From: Priapulus caudatus
Lineage: Eukaryota > Priapulida > Priapulimorpha > Priapulimorphida > Priapulidae
Direction: 5' to 3'
Assembly: GCF_000485595.1 (NCBI RefSeq)
Contig: NW_014577339.1
Coordinates: 171,074-199,657, forward strand
Length of the DNA stretch: 28,584 bases
Shown piece by piece: positions 11,701 to 20,755 of the stretch. The notes beneath the pieces are model-generated. The model did not search any database. It saw only the letters and a list, made by a program, of their open reading frames with translations, and was not told the origin of the DNA. Within the stretch, counting starts at the first letter, position 1; each line of letters opens with the position of its first letter. Both the position numbers and the translations under genes were made by a program.

Positions 11701-14700
11701 CTCCATTTATCTTTCGGGGTCCTACAAGGCTGTAGCCTGACCTGCGTGTTCCTGTTGTTCCTACGACACTGTACGCATTCCCTCTTGGTCGTGCTGTGCT
11801 CCAACTTGTGGATGTTCACGTTGCGTCGCCGCCTAGTGGGTGCTTGCGAGCTGGTCTCACCGATGGCGCCCTCTGGCTTTGGGTAGAAAGCTCGTTTTTT
11901 CCGTTGTCGGCCCTGAAACAGGATTGCTTCGGTCAGGGAAAACCGACGCAAGTTGGAGCACCAAGGGAAACATTTCCTTCAGAGAAAGTGGCACCGTTTG
12001 AAGCAAACTTACTTTTTATCCACGATTTTTATGAAAGGTAGGGAGAAATTTGTGGACGACAAGTAATTTATGGGCAGAGCACAGAGGCAAACTACGTATG
12101 GCAGCCATGGCGGCTTATTTTCCTGTATGTCACACAGTTGTCAAGGCACCACAGAAGCTAGTATAAGGTGGGCAACTACCTGTGGCACCGGGGTGAAATT
12201 GAAACTTTGCAAGGATAACCTGGAAGCCACCAATCAGCTGGTGGGCGAGTTTGCGACGAAACGTGAGCTGGTCAAGGTCGGTGATAAGCGCGACGTTCAA
12301 TTGTTTTCGGGTGCTGAACTCCTTCCAGTTGATAAATGCGTTGGTGATCGATTGGTTTGCCTTGTAGTTGAACAGAAACCTAGAGTGGGTGACGGTATGG
12401 CTTGTAAACAGTGTAAATAACTCATTACATCATTATCACTAATTATATTAATGATATATAGTGTGAGCGGTATGAGTGTGGTGGGCAGAACAAACATAAT
12501 TGACACGTGCACCAGTTTATCTCATAAAATACATCAGTCTCTGAAATAAACTAGTTGCTAACCCCTTTGTCGGTATAGAAATAATCACGACATACATTTC
12601 AATCAACCCACAAACACATTAAAATCATTTGAGATGATGAAAAATGATCCAATCTTCCAAATGACAATTAATAACCATGCCGTCCAACAGATGGCGGGAG
12701 CATCTGCATGACGACCTCACCTGTGTAGCTTCTTTGAGGGTTTCCCGAAGCTGAAGCAGGAGCGCATGAGGTCTGCGAGCTCCATGCTCTTCGTGAAATC
12801 CTGGAACAGCTTTACGTTTACCGGCACTGGGATGGTCTTCGGCTCGAGCGTGCCGTTCTCTTGTCTCACGCGACGCTTCGTCGTCGCGGCCTTGGACGAC
12901 GGGTTTGTGACGGTGGACAGGATGCACAGCTGCAGCAGACGACACAAACACACATTGTTATGCGTGTTACATAGGTTGTGTGCGGGTCATACTACAGGTA
13001 TTGTACGGCAGGAGTTTCAGCACACGCCAAAACGTGTTTATAGGTGATGTACGGGTGGTTTACAGGTAGTATAAACGTATTTTGCCGTGAAGGCAGTGCC
13101 GCTTCTCAGGCTGGTAAACTGGTACATTGTACCAGGGTTTCTGATGTCTCTGTAGACGAGTTGCCACATCCAGGGGCACAGGCCGGTGCCGTTGGATGCA
13201 CTACAAATTACCTGATTTCCAAAAACATTGTTCCGAACTCTTATAAGATTACCTGAAATATATTTTACGAGTGTTATACGTGTGACGTACAAGTGATATA
13301 AAGGAATCGTGCAGACTATACATGTGTTGCATGGATGGGACTTCAGCAGGTGGTGGTATGTGTTTGCACATGTTGTACAGGTTTCTGCTCGTAGCGTTGG
13401 TGAATGATCTGTTTCACGCGAATACAACTGCAAACCTTTTTCTTGTCCAGCCACGCTGTGGCCAGCACCGGTCCGTCCTGACGATGGACAGCCTGTCCCG
13501 GAATCATGTCCTTTGGTTCTAGGTGCTTAAGGTCATGGGGAAGGTCATCCTTGGCAATACCACACCCATATGTGTTGCGCGTGAAGAGAAAGTCAAAGAA
13601 CTGACTTGTCACCGTGATGTTATCGAAGTACACCTGAGGAAGTGACACATGCTTTTAAGATTTCATTTAAAAATTTTTATAATTCTTAATTAAAGACTTC
13701 TTACTGGTGACTAGTTCATAGAAATCTTCTCATATGATGTACTGTTGGCATCAGAAATGCCAATTAGTGGATTTTGGATGTGTACGTTGTAAGTCCCCAT
13801 CAGTAGTCTATGAAACAAATCTCCTTGAATCCTTGACCCTCACCCTGTGTCCAGCCCCGTAGAAGCTCTTCAGTAGCACATCTGCTATCTGACATTGGAC
13901 GTTGTTGCCACGGTAATGAGGCTGGCCTTCCACTGTCCCCATCTCCTTGTTGGAGTAATGCACCTCATCGAGGTAGATGTATCCAGTCATGGGGTCGGTG
14001 AGCGAGTAGACCTGAAAAACAGGGTCAGTGCGTGAGAGCACCTGATACATAGGGTAAGCGTGTAAGTGCACTTGGGTCAGTGAGTTAGAACCCCTGCAAG
14101 GGTCATGACTTCTCGTGACGACGATAGCGGCCCGTATCTCGCGGTCACTGATGTTAAGTTAATGATACTTTGTCAGCAGGACCAACCCATAAACATGCTT
14201 TCTGTGGCATGCTCCTGGGTATCTCCAGGCAAATGTATCAGGTTTCATGTCCCTTGTGCCACCTATTCACAATTGGAATAGGATGGCGAATATTTTTGGA
14301 AATAACAAATTGTGTATATCGTTTAAATATTCTCTGAAGGGGGTCTATTAAATAACAGTACAATATGTCCACAAAAGTAGAGTCCGACAGCATTATACAA
14401 CAGTAATTGCAGACGTGATAGTGTTTGTACCCGATGACCTGACTTGATCCCAGAAGAGCATTTAGAATGTGTAAGCACTTTGAGTGGCCTTCTTCCCTTG
14501 AATCCAATAATGGACTCTTCCACGGCAATCTCTGCTCCTGGGTTTCTGGCGCACCTGAGAGAGATAATAGAAGAATAAACAATCCAAGCAGCAAGCCAGA
14601 GTTAGGCCCATCTACTGCGCCACTGTCAATCCACAATGCTATAAGGTTTTGAAATAAATAAAACAATTAAGTTGGAAAAATTTAGCACGCATGTATTTTC

Positions 14701-17539
14701 TGGCTCACGACTCGCCGCAACCAACAAACAGTTACCGATTCCGAACAGATGCCCAGCAAAATCAACATTTGCGTCCAAGCATATGGTGGCATCAAGTGCT
14801 CCCTCCCGCCTACCTCGAGTTCCTGTTGATTCGCTCGACCACCGCCTTCACACACACGAGAGGGTCCTGCTTCTCTGCCTCCTTCTGCCTCCGCAACGCC
14901 TCTGAGCCAGGCCTCGCGTAGGGGTGGTCCGAGTACGACAGGTACTTCATTATCTGCTTGTACCGTGCGCGACTCATCGTCTTGCTGATCAGTTGGTTTC
15001 CAAGGTCGTCGTCGGTCGACCAGTAGTGGATCACGTGTGGTTGTTTGTTGTAACCCATGACGATGAGAATGCCCAGAAACGCTTTCATTTCGGCAACGGT
15101 CACCGGGTACCATTTCGTTTTGGTTTCTTTCGGGTTTTCCCAGCGGCGCTGTTGCGCGTATCGGTTCGTGGCGCGGACTAGGTACGATATCAGTTGAACG
15201 TCGAATATCTGGTAGAAATAGTCGATTTCCTTCGCGTCCGAACCGAGGGGGAAGGCGGGTCCGACTTGCATGAGGCAGTTGAATGGTTTCGGCTCCCATG
15301 AGACTAGCTGAGACTTCCACGTCCGCCATTCTTGAAGATCGCTGTTTTCCGCGTACAAGCGCCGCTGCGAGAGCATGTTGTTGTGATCGCTATCGCTCGT
15401 CTCCATCTGTCGCTGACCGTACATGTGATCCTGTGCAAAGCTTCCGTCCGCTCCGGGTCCTTGAACGTAGCTACACGAGGCGTTCTCCCCATACTGTACA
15501 TTTATATCCATTTTAAATGCCGATACGCCTAATATTTCTGAGTGTGGCTACTCGGTGTGGCAGCTGGCAGCAAATGGCGGGTTATGGCGTGCTGCGGCGG
15601 GTGGCTGGGTAACGCGAAAACCAGAGTCGGCACAACGTACGCCTATAGCCATGTGGTCACAAGAGGTTGTGCCACATGTAATCAGGAGTGGATAATAGGT
15701 ATTCCCTATTATCTACTCCTGATGTAATAGCAGTGTATAACATCAGGGGTTAATAATGACAAAAAAAATTGCCATTATTAACCCCTGATAATATGTGTGC
15801 AGTATAAATAAATATATATATAAATATATACATATATATATATACTGCACACATATTATACACTGCTATATTATATAGTGTATGAAAGATAATATATTCG
15901 ATAAAGCTTGGAAAAGTACACACACTGTAATAAAACAAATAAGGGTAATATATCATAAATAAATATGGTTCTAATGTAGCAGATGGTGAGTGTACTTACT
16001 ACAAATTAAACGAATGAAATATTTATATAATTAAATGATTCTGATATTTAACAGACTAGAAAACCAGGGTTGCCCATCTTCCGTTGTCAGTACCATGAGG
16101 CTATGGAATTTTTGCAGCGGAGGGAGCGTTGTGCGACGCCAGCCACAGCCTGCGACATGGCGGATACTCACCCGGTTACCTGGGCAGCCCTGTGGCGGCC
16201 GGACACGCCGGCACAGCCGCTGCACTGCGCATGCAGTTCTCTGAACTCGAAGGTCACGGCTTCCAGTACCAGCCCCTGTTTTCGCCAGAGTGCAGCGACA
16301 TGGTATGCATTCCTGGGGAGGAGCAAGCTTGAATGTGTGAGGGCAGAAGAGAGAGGAGAGCAGGAGATGAGAGTGGATATAAGTAAAAAGAGGGTGGGTG
16401 CATCAATAGAATGAAATAGTGTGTGTGTGGGGGGGGGAACTAAGGAGAAGAAATAGGGGTATATGGAAGGATGAGGTAGCTGGGGAATAATACGGAACCA
16501 AGACGCTAGTATTTACGAATAAATCAGTAGTCAAGCATCACAAGCATCGACTCTGCTCGCTAGTGCAATGCACAGGGAGGGATAATTATGCCATGAAGGC
16601 ATGAGCAGCCACTCACTGCAGCCTCCACTTTGTTATGTATACATAGATACAACAGCTGCTGGATAACATTCAGCAGGCACGAGCTGCAAACGAACAAGCT
16701 GCTGTAGCCTATCAGAAGTCACAGAACCAATCGTGGCTCACGTGGCTTTTCTCCGACAACGGTTACTACGATGACTTCTCTCCGAACGAGGCGAAGAGGA
16801 CGGATGTTCACTTGGCGCACGCCGCGGAACACCTCTGCACGATGTTTAACGTAGGTTCCGTTATTCTACCCGTAGCTGTACAACCAGCATTGTCCTATCA
16901 CTCGCAATAAGTGTACGTAGTGAATACATGTGCTATTGTTTCACGTTGAAGGTTGAGAATGACTCGGCACGACACAGGCGCGTGGCATGGGGGTCGAGCA
17001 CAGTGGAAAATGCGCCAAGCACCCCAGGAAGAAGTGGCGCCCTCTATCCCGACTGCATTTATGGCCAGCAGGGGGCGCAGTTGACGCCACTTGGTCGACA
17101 TCAGGTACCGTGTAAACCTCCACACAGAGTACTCAGCGTCATTTAAATTTAAGTACATTTAGAGGATGCACACTTGTTTATCCCGCATCAGGCTACTGTT
17201 ATCCGAGAAGGCGATGACGACTTCGCAGCGTTCTCTTCTTCTAAACGCACATTTACGTGTTGCGCCGCAGCTCATGAACGGCCTGCGGAGATTCGATATC
17301 ACGTTCCGCGGCGATCCAGACCTGCAGCCAATCAGGAGCTTCGAGTGCGCGGCACTGGTCCGTCAGCTACATAGGCTCGCCACCTCTATCAACAGCAAGG
17401 TGAGATTAATATCCACAATGCAACGCAACCTAAAAAAATGCTATGATGAGTTATTGTTTGTCCTGACCTGGTAAACCTGTTAACCTAGAAGCATTTTGCT
17501 ATCTGATACCCACAACAAGCACCCATTAACAATCATCAT

Positions 17540-17594
<55 letters not shown>

Positions 17595-18312
17595 CACACG
17601 CATGAACAATTGAACATAGACACACACATATATACACACGCACGTATACACGCACACACACGTACATACATACGGAGGGCGACACTTCATCCTGGCATGC
17701 TGCTCCACACGGTACATGCACACTAGCAATTTATCTACTTATTAATCTTTCACATACTAATTACGTATTATTATGTATGAAATGATGATCTGATGTGCCA
17801 ATGAATTCAAAATCACATATATAGATGACGATACTAAGTCTAATGCAAATCTCTAGACGCAGCGTAAATAACTCCTCGCGGATTTCACGCGGTTCCCATC
17901 GAGCAGTTACGTACGCAGGGCGTGTGCGAGTCGTATACGATCGTTATATACAGGGTTACGTGTCACTCTCGACTTGTTGCCTCTCCTTCAGTACGGACTG
18001 GAGATCGCGCGACTCTACGAGAGCGAGGAGTTCTCCGCCCGCGTCGCCAAGCAGTTCCTGCTGCCGCCGACGTCCGCCGCTACCCTGCATCCGGGATCTC
18101 CGCCGCCGCTGCAGGCCCTGCCCGCGCGCCTCAGCATGCGCTACCTCGGCAGCTATCGCAGCATGGGGTATGCGGGGGTGCTGGCGCTGGCAGCGTACGT
18201 GTGGGGACTCGGGCCCGTCACCTACGCCCTGCTGCTGGTCTTCCTCGCGCTCTGCTACGGAGTTGTCGGCGCCATCGTCACGAGGTCGGTCACCAGGGCA
18301 AAACAGCAGTAA
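713..18312 (+). CDS. SMPD4: SMPD4, neutral sphingomyelinase 3 (18 coding exons, complete)
   Basis: Coding exons: 713-742, 2068-2151, 2330-2545, 2980-3082, 3184-3252, 3551-3773, 3927-4089, 4240-4326, 4643-4723, 5780-5922, 6201-6291, 7940-8052, 9430-9593, 16118-16302, 16656-16850, 16952-17104, 17271-17399 and 17992-18312 (TAA). The joined CDS is 2550 nt (849 residues), phase-consistent throughout and close to the vertebrate length (about 830-870). Family landmarks in order are LTENIFG and GWGLKSI (exon 3), [14 protein letters not shown] across the 3082/3184 junction, [30 protein letters not shown] (ending near residue 296), [16 protein letters not shown] (about 410-425), [56 protein letters not shown] and [13 protein letters not shown]. 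Residues about 804-841 are strongly hydrophobic, giving a C-terminal membrane anchor followed by a short basic tail. The family is known as an ER/nuclear-envelope sphingomyelin phosphodiesterase that makes ceramide and is linked to nuclear pores. The least certain parts are exon 1 (10 codons), the weak donor at 3253 and exon 4643-4723. The intron 9594-16117 contains another gene on the opposite strand. Confidence 0.95.
921..1190. mobile_element. Foldback/MITE-like element with telomere-like CCCTAA core, copy 2
   Basis: The ends are inverted repeats of roughly 70 bp (GGGYCTATGTC at 921 and its complement GACATAGACCC at 1180-1190). The arms are built from GTACGTTCCGG/CCGGTATACCGG sub-palindromes. 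The centre holds degenerate CCCTAA repeats (about 1063-1105). It is non-autonomous: the only ORF over it (930-1112, a Gly/Leu run) is a product of the repeats. It sits in SMPD4 intron 1. The target duplication is unclear. Confidence 0.7.
1313..1921. mobile_element. Foldback transposon (609 bp) in SMPD4 intron 1
   Basis: The left end AGCTCTAGTACTATAGCCC is matched inverted at the right end (GGGCTATAGTACTAGAGCT, ending 1921). Inner inverted blocks also pair: CCAGTCAGCGGGAACTATG near 1394 with its complement near 1630-1650, and GTTGTGGACAAAAACATTG near 1452 with 1570-1592. About 190 bp extra lies in the right arm (roughly 1652-1845). The 10-mer AGCACTGACA flanks both sides (1303-1312, 1922-1931). 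This may be the target duplication, but related CACTGACAG motifs are common around here. The same end sequence occurs at 28345. Confidence 0.75.
3253..3550 (+). other. SMPD4 intron, no recognised content
   Basis: This is a 298-bp AT-rich intron. GTATGT at 3249 looks like a better donor than the one used in the model, but no in-phase acceptor fits it. A missed micro-exon here would be the alternative explanation. Confidence 0.5.
4589..4751. repeat. Inverted repeat around tentative SMPD4 exon 9
   Basis: TAGGTGGCGCT (4589-4599) and AGCGCCACCTA (4741-4751) are exact inverted copies. The self-complementary CAACGTTG occurs outside both. It may be a MITE, or a hairpin that loops out the exon. Confidence 0.5.
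4643..4723 (+). other. SMPD4: SMPD4 exon 9, tentative, inside an inverted repeat
   Basis: This is an open 27-codon stretch with a good acceptor (TACTTGCAG) and a strong donor (GTAAGT), phase 0 at both ends. No residue similarity is obvious. Without it, the spacing from the conserved WL..SL motif (exon 8) to the FxPxxxHV motif (exon 10) would be about half that recalled for the vertebrate protein. With it, the spacing is nearly equal. Inverted 11-bp copies of AGGTGGCGCT flank it at 4589-4599 and 4741-4751, so an exonised transposon fragment is the alternative. Confidence 0.55.
4752..5694 (+). other. SMPD4 intron sequence, no gene seen
   Basis: This unassigned intronic sequence includes AT-rich partial palindromes around 5310-5470 (repeated CTATAGTATATA motifs). 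I could not support any ORF or structured RNA here. Confidence 0.5.
5695..5727 (+). repeat. (CT)n microsatellite
   Basis: This is an uninterrupted CT run of about 33 bp, 52 bp upstream of the SMPD4 acceptor at 5778-5779. It adds to the pyrimidine content of the intron end. Confidence 0.95.
6521..7907. mobile_element. Element of about 1.4 kb bounded by GTTTGCCCTCACCC inverted repeats
   Basis: GTTTGCCCTCACCC at 6521-6534 is repeated inverted at 7894-7907. The match continues weakly inward and outward into a TTT run. The inside holds a GTCCGTCCGGCCGTCCGTGCGTCAACA stretch after a small AGCTCATCTGAC/GTCAGATG stem-loop (about 6596-6626), and CT-rich sequence at 7501-7552. No transposase coding sequence can be recognised in the short ORFs at 6993-7456. 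It is probably a non-autonomous DNA element, perhaps composite. Its right end is 32 bp from the SMPD4 exon starting at 7940. Confidence 0.55.
7501..7552 (+). repeat. CT-rich low-complexity tract
   Basis: This interrupted CT/CCCT microsatellite lies inside the 6521-7907 element. Confidence 0.85.
8053..9033 (+). other. SMPD4 intron sequence, nothing recognised
   Basis: The frame stays open past the donor at 8053 as far as 8155, but the GT donor joins in phase to exon 9430, restoring a Trp codon, so the read-through is not used in the model. No other gene or repeat structure was identified. Confidence 0.5.
9034..9355 (+). repeat. Degenerate minisatellite rich in AGGTCA
   Basis: Diverged repeats of a GGTCACATGNCAGGTCA-type unit. 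Exact AGGTCA occurs nine times, starting at 9040, 9052, 9141, 9174, 9220, 9256, 9275, 9329 and 9350. It lies in the SMPD4 intron just upstream of the exon starting at 9430. Confidence 0.8.
9676..10318 (+). repeat. Dispersed element with direct repeats of about 314 bp
   Basis: A GCTCCCCTTGACATCGTCAAGATGAGC stem-loop and a CCGTCCGTCAACA motif resemble the arrangement near 6596-6670. They are followed by two tandem copies of one sequence starting ACGGTCAAYGATAAYTCAAG (9747 and 10061) and a truncated third copy (GTTGTTACTCCTATGGGAG near 10278). No coding capacity is seen. It is probably a non-autonomous transposon family, in the intron that also holds the nested gene. Confidence 0.7.
10516..10521 (-). 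terminator. Candidate poly(A) signal for the piggyBac-derived gene
   Basis: AATAAA is present on the minus strand about 330 nt after the stop at 10850. Others occur near 10415-10430. All lie inside the same SMPD4 intron, so the nested transcript can end without reaching SMPD4 coding sequence. Confidence 0.3.
10552..10615. repeat. Hairpin downstream of the nested gene
   Basis: CAAGAGTATATAATGGGAG (about 10552-10570) pairs with CTCCCATATATACTCTTG (about 10595-10612), allowing one bulge. A second partial copy of the arm lies between them. It is in the probable 3' region of the piggyBac-derived gene. Confidence 0.6.
10850..15511 (-). CDS. piggyBac transposase-derived gene nested in an SMPD4 intron (8 coding exons)
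   Basis: Coding exons in transcript order: 15511-14814, 14554-14431, 14011-13844, 13633-13436, 12929-12721, 12379-12220, 11912-11742 and 10960-10850 (TGA). The CDS is 1839 nt (612 residues), in phase across all seven introns, and close to the length of an intact piggyBac transposase (about 594). The ATG at 15511 has an AAAATGG context. Residues about 95-190 form the dimerisation/DNA-binding start of the DDE_Tnp_1_7 fold ([45 protein letters not shown]). [40 protein letters not shown] and NAFINWKEF follow the usual family order. By eye the catalytic D-D-D positions read E245, D334 and E446, with the neighbouring D449 kept and the YNxxMGGVD motif lost. Exons 7-8 make a Cys-rich domain (CVQC, then [11 protein letters not shown], a final Cys and EH). 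No piggyBac terminal repeats are seen around the gene. It is probably a domesticated PGBD-like DNA-binding protein and not a mobile element. I cannot assign it to a numbered human PGBD, and it does not resemble PGBD5 closely. Confidence 0.92.
11218..11689. mobile_element. TTAA-flanked foldback MITE (472 bp) in intron 7 of the piggyBac-derived gene
   Basis: Terminal inverted repeats of about 125 bp start AGGCTCACAATGCGCATCC at 11218 and are matched inverted up to 11689. TTAA lies immediately outside both ends (11214-11217 and 11690-11693), as expected for piggyBac-type insertion. The ends do not start with the CCC typical of many piggyBac elements. The centre (about 11350-11560) has no coding sequence. 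It lies between coding exons 7 and 8. Confidence 0.75.
12930..13435 (-). other. Intron 4 of the piggyBac-derived gene
   Basis: This 506-bp intron has a GTTTGC donor at 13435-13430 and a CTGCTGCAG acceptor ending at 12930. No gene or repeat is recognised. ORFs here, such as 13343-13648, are exon 4 read through its splice site. Confidence 0.7.
14012..14430 (-). other. Intron 2 of the piggyBac-derived gene
   Basis: This 419-bp intron has a GTACAA donor at 14430-14425 and a TTTTTCAG acceptor ending at 14012. A short degenerate tandem motif (GGGTMAGYGYGT..GAGCACCTGA) lies next to the acceptor near 14013-14080. Nothing else is recognised. Confidence 0.6.
15681..15873. repeat. Compound multi-hairpin palindrome
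   Basis: Hairpin A: ATCAGGAGTGGATAATAGG (15681-15699) with 15705-15723, one mismatch. An outer stem then pairs TAGCAGTGTATAA (15728-15740) with 15856-15868. It encloses hairpin B (ATCAGGGGTTAATAATG, 15742-15758, with 15773-15789) and hairpin C (ATATGTGTGCAGTATA, 15791-15806, with 15841-15856). It lies 170 bp upstream of the start codon of the piggyBac-derived gene, in the SMPD4 intron. Nested MITE insertions are the simplest explanation. Confidence 0.8.
15874..16117 (+). other. End of the large SMPD4 intron, nothing recognised
   Basis: AT-rich sequence precedes the acceptor TTTTTGCAG at 16116-16117. A second open frame across the acceptor ([13 protein letters not shown]..) is out of phase with the downstream SMPD4 frame and was not used. 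Confidence 0.5.
16303..16655 (+). other. SMPD4 intron with G-rich tract
   Basis: This 353-bp intron carries purine-rich sequence (about 16330-16470), including a GT run followed by about ten G near 16420-16438. No gene is seen. Confidence 0.6.
17542..17672 (+). repeat. (AC)n microsatellite with TA/AC tail
   Basis: A pure AC run of about 40 bp is followed by (TA)n and imperfect ACACACGY repeats, in the last SMPD4 intron. Several ORFs on both strands here are repeat artefacts. Confidence 0.95.
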
Positions 18313-18512
18313 AGCGCCACCTGGTGCCAACATAGCAAGGCCGGACACCAGGGCAAAACAGCAGTAAAGCGCCACCTGGTGCCAACATAGCAAGGCCGGA
18401 CACCAGGGCAGTACAGCAGTGAATCGCCACCTGGTGGCACCATAATAATGTTTGCCACCAGGGCAAAATAGCAGTAATTTACCACCAGGTACTATTTAGT
18501 GATATCGTCAGC
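18293..18512 (+). repeat. 55-bp minisatellite overlapping the SMPD4 stop codon
   Basis: Copies of CCAGGGCAAAACAGCAGTAA start at 18293, 18348, 18403 and 18458 with an exact 55-bp period, and decay after that (a further remnant lies near 18550). The first copy encodes the last residues of SMPD4 and its TAA. The unit has CACCAGG/CCTGGTG ends that can fold back. Because 55 is not a multiple of 3, read-through would change frame in each copy. Confidence 0.9.
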
Positions 18513-18599
18513 CAAGAATCACCAGTAAAGTGACACCACATAACAACGTCAGCCACCGTGGCAAAACAGCAGCAGGTAGTCAGCTGGGTACACCCCGTG

Positions 18600-20159
18600 A
18601 CAGAATTACAAGCTTATCTGCTGCTGGCTGGGTGATCACTAGACGTGATGCGGCCATGATGCCGAGGCGCGTCGAGGATTGACACTGTGTCTTCCAATCA
18701 CAGCCTACGCTTCACCAGACTTTGATATTTTTAAATATGGGGACCCATTGGACCACCAAATCGCCGATCTCAGGAACTAGGGCATTCTGCTATGTTAGAA
18801 CGGTTTCCTACGATAGAGTTTGCCACAAATACGAAAATAACACGCTGCTTAGCTCACTGCGCTACATCCTTCTGTTGCATTTTTGCATCTCCGTAATCAG
18901 AATAAGCCCTGCCTTCTTCGTTGATGGACATGAATGGGGTGTCACCGACATGACCAGTTACTGTACCTACTGTCTTTTGCCAGCCTGTTTACTTTTTATA
19001 AATAATGAAATGCCCGGCCGATGCATTTCGCACCGAAGTGGAAAATTTTCGGCATTTTCACTCGCTGTCGGAAGTGAACGAGTGCGTCATTCATTGAACA
19101 TTGAAGTTTTTCTTAAAATTAAATAATTCCGAAAATCCCTAACCGCGCTACTCGATTGTTTTAGCCAATGAACGTAGCTGTGTGTGTGATGTCTTGCCCG
19201 CGCGCTTTATGCTTGGCTTAGCGGGCCTCGATATCGGAGGCAGGCACCTCGCAACACGCGTTTGTTTACATATAGCTTTGTGACGTACGGTGTTCGGGAG
19301 TTCTGCGATGATAACCTCGTAATTTCTCAGCATTTCTTAAGGTGCATGGAACATTTTACCAATTTAGTGGTGTCAGTTAGTCACGGATATGTCACAGTAA
19401 GTACTAACCGTATATGTTTCACATACGTTCACCTATTTTGCACACAGGCGGTCGATCATTGTGAAAAATTGTGTGAATATTTATTTTTATTGAGACGTTC
19501 CAAGTGCCTGTGCTTTCAACAGTCTTGTACGTCAATGCACGTGCGTCAAGAGCCACAAAATCGACACAATTTCATCTCTGTTATTGTTGACGCCTGAATG
19601 CGTGATTTTGAGCAGAATTGATCAGGGAGGGGGTGCATGTAAGAGGGAGACATTTTCTTTGGGGTTCCGAAAAACACAATTCCACTTGACAATTTCATGG
19701 GCCATTTCAATTTGAAATTCAAAGGTCTGTATATTGCTCTTATTTAGCCGCCGATAGTTCTTATTTAGAACAAAGTCTTTATTGTTATCTTCTAAAACTA
19801 CAGGCCATCCGCTGACCGCTGTGGAGACGTGCGCCGGGCCTCGAATTTGGCACACGTCTCCACTGCGGACAGCGCTCCATACTTGAACATCCCCGCGGTC
19901 GCGTGCGCATATCCCGCGGAACTGCGCGTCTTATCCGCACACAGCGCTCAGGATCAACAGCAAAGCTGTTCCACGCAATCTTGTATCATGTCTCTCTGGA
20001 TGGCAACACGACTGCGAGGAGGGTGGTTAGTGTGACCGTATTTTGCAAGCGTGTAATCGTGATTGGGTTGAACTTGTCTTGTGTGATATGTAAGTTCAAG
20101 GAATCTGATGTCTATTAAAAAAAGACGTCACTCGATATACTCTTAGAGTAACTTCCACA
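18600..20159. other. SMPD4-SART3 convergent intergenic region
   Basis: A 134-codon ORF at 18722-19126 has no recognisable domain and biased composition. I treat it as spurious or transposon remnant. ATTAAA at 19118-19123 could be a variant poly(A) signal for SMPD4, about 810 nt after its stop. A hairpin lies at 19816-19868. No RNA gene was identified. Confidence 0.5.
19816..19868. repeat. GC-rich hairpin
   Basis: CCGCTGTGGAGACGTG (19816-19831) pairs with CACGTCTCCACTGCGG (19853-19868) with one mismatch and a 21-nt loop. It lies between the converging 3' ends and might be the end of a small element. Confidence 0.7.
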
Positions 20160-20165
20160 TTTATT
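20160..20165 (-). terminator. Candidate poly(A) signal for SART3
   Basis: AATAAA is present on the minus strand about 590 nt after the SART3 stop codon. A second AATAAA lies further on, in the TTTATT near 19776. The choice between them cannot be made from sequence alone. Confidence 0.4.
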
Positions 20166-20755
20166 TGTCATGTTTCTTTTGACAAAACACTGACAGTCAA
20201 GCAGATGTACCTTATTTTTGTGAATGATTTTGTAAAGTAAAATAAGCATAATTTATAAACAACCTTTTCTGCAACTAATATGATTTTGTACATCAACACA
20301 ATTGTGGCAAAATGTTTTATGCAACTGTAAACACAAGAAATGATATTTAACCTGCCACTAAATATATCCATTAAATATAGGACATGACGAGAAGAAGGCT
20401 TTACAGATTAAAATTCTTCCTTGTGTTACAAAGATGTTCTACATTTTGAACAAACTTAAACTATGCACTTAAACTATGCATCACTAATACATCACATTAG
20501 ATCTTCACAATTATATACAATGCCTCTCACTTCGCTCTTAACAATGACCACGTACTATTGTATATGATAAGGACGTGATTTTAATAGTAGCAACAGTGTA
20601 ACGTTCGCAACTCAGCAGATGCATGTGCCCCCTGGTGAGATACAAATTAAGCCTTTGGACTAAAACCTGTTCGGCAGAGCATTCACTATATACAGCATGT
20701 AGAACTATCGCCCAATCACAGGATGTAACACCGATGATGTCATAATGGCAGACGT

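Noticed and set aside
11619..11951. Longer minus-strand ORF of 110 codons covering exon 7 of the piggyBac-derived gene
   Set aside because: Only 11912-11742 is coding in the spliced model. The ORF reads past the acceptor and donor into the intron and the MITE.
9594..16117. Terminal inverted repeats that would make the piggyBac-derived gene an intact mobile element
   Set aside because: I found no matching TTAA-anchored inverted ends outside the coding exons. The only TTAA-bounded pair (11214/11693) lies inside one intron.
16070..16414. 114-codon plus-strand ORF overlapping an SMPD4 exon
   Set aside because: It is in a different frame from the conserved [17 protein letters not shown] reading, which is the one that splices in phase to 9593 and 16656.
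17480..17729. Several Cys/Val- and Thr/His-repeat ORFs
   Set aside because: These are six-frame products of the (AC)n microsatellite.
18722..19126. 134-codon ORF between SMPD4 and SART3
   Set aside because: It has no recognisable domain, no convincing initiation context and no splice structure. It may be transposon remnant, and I cannot support it as a gene.
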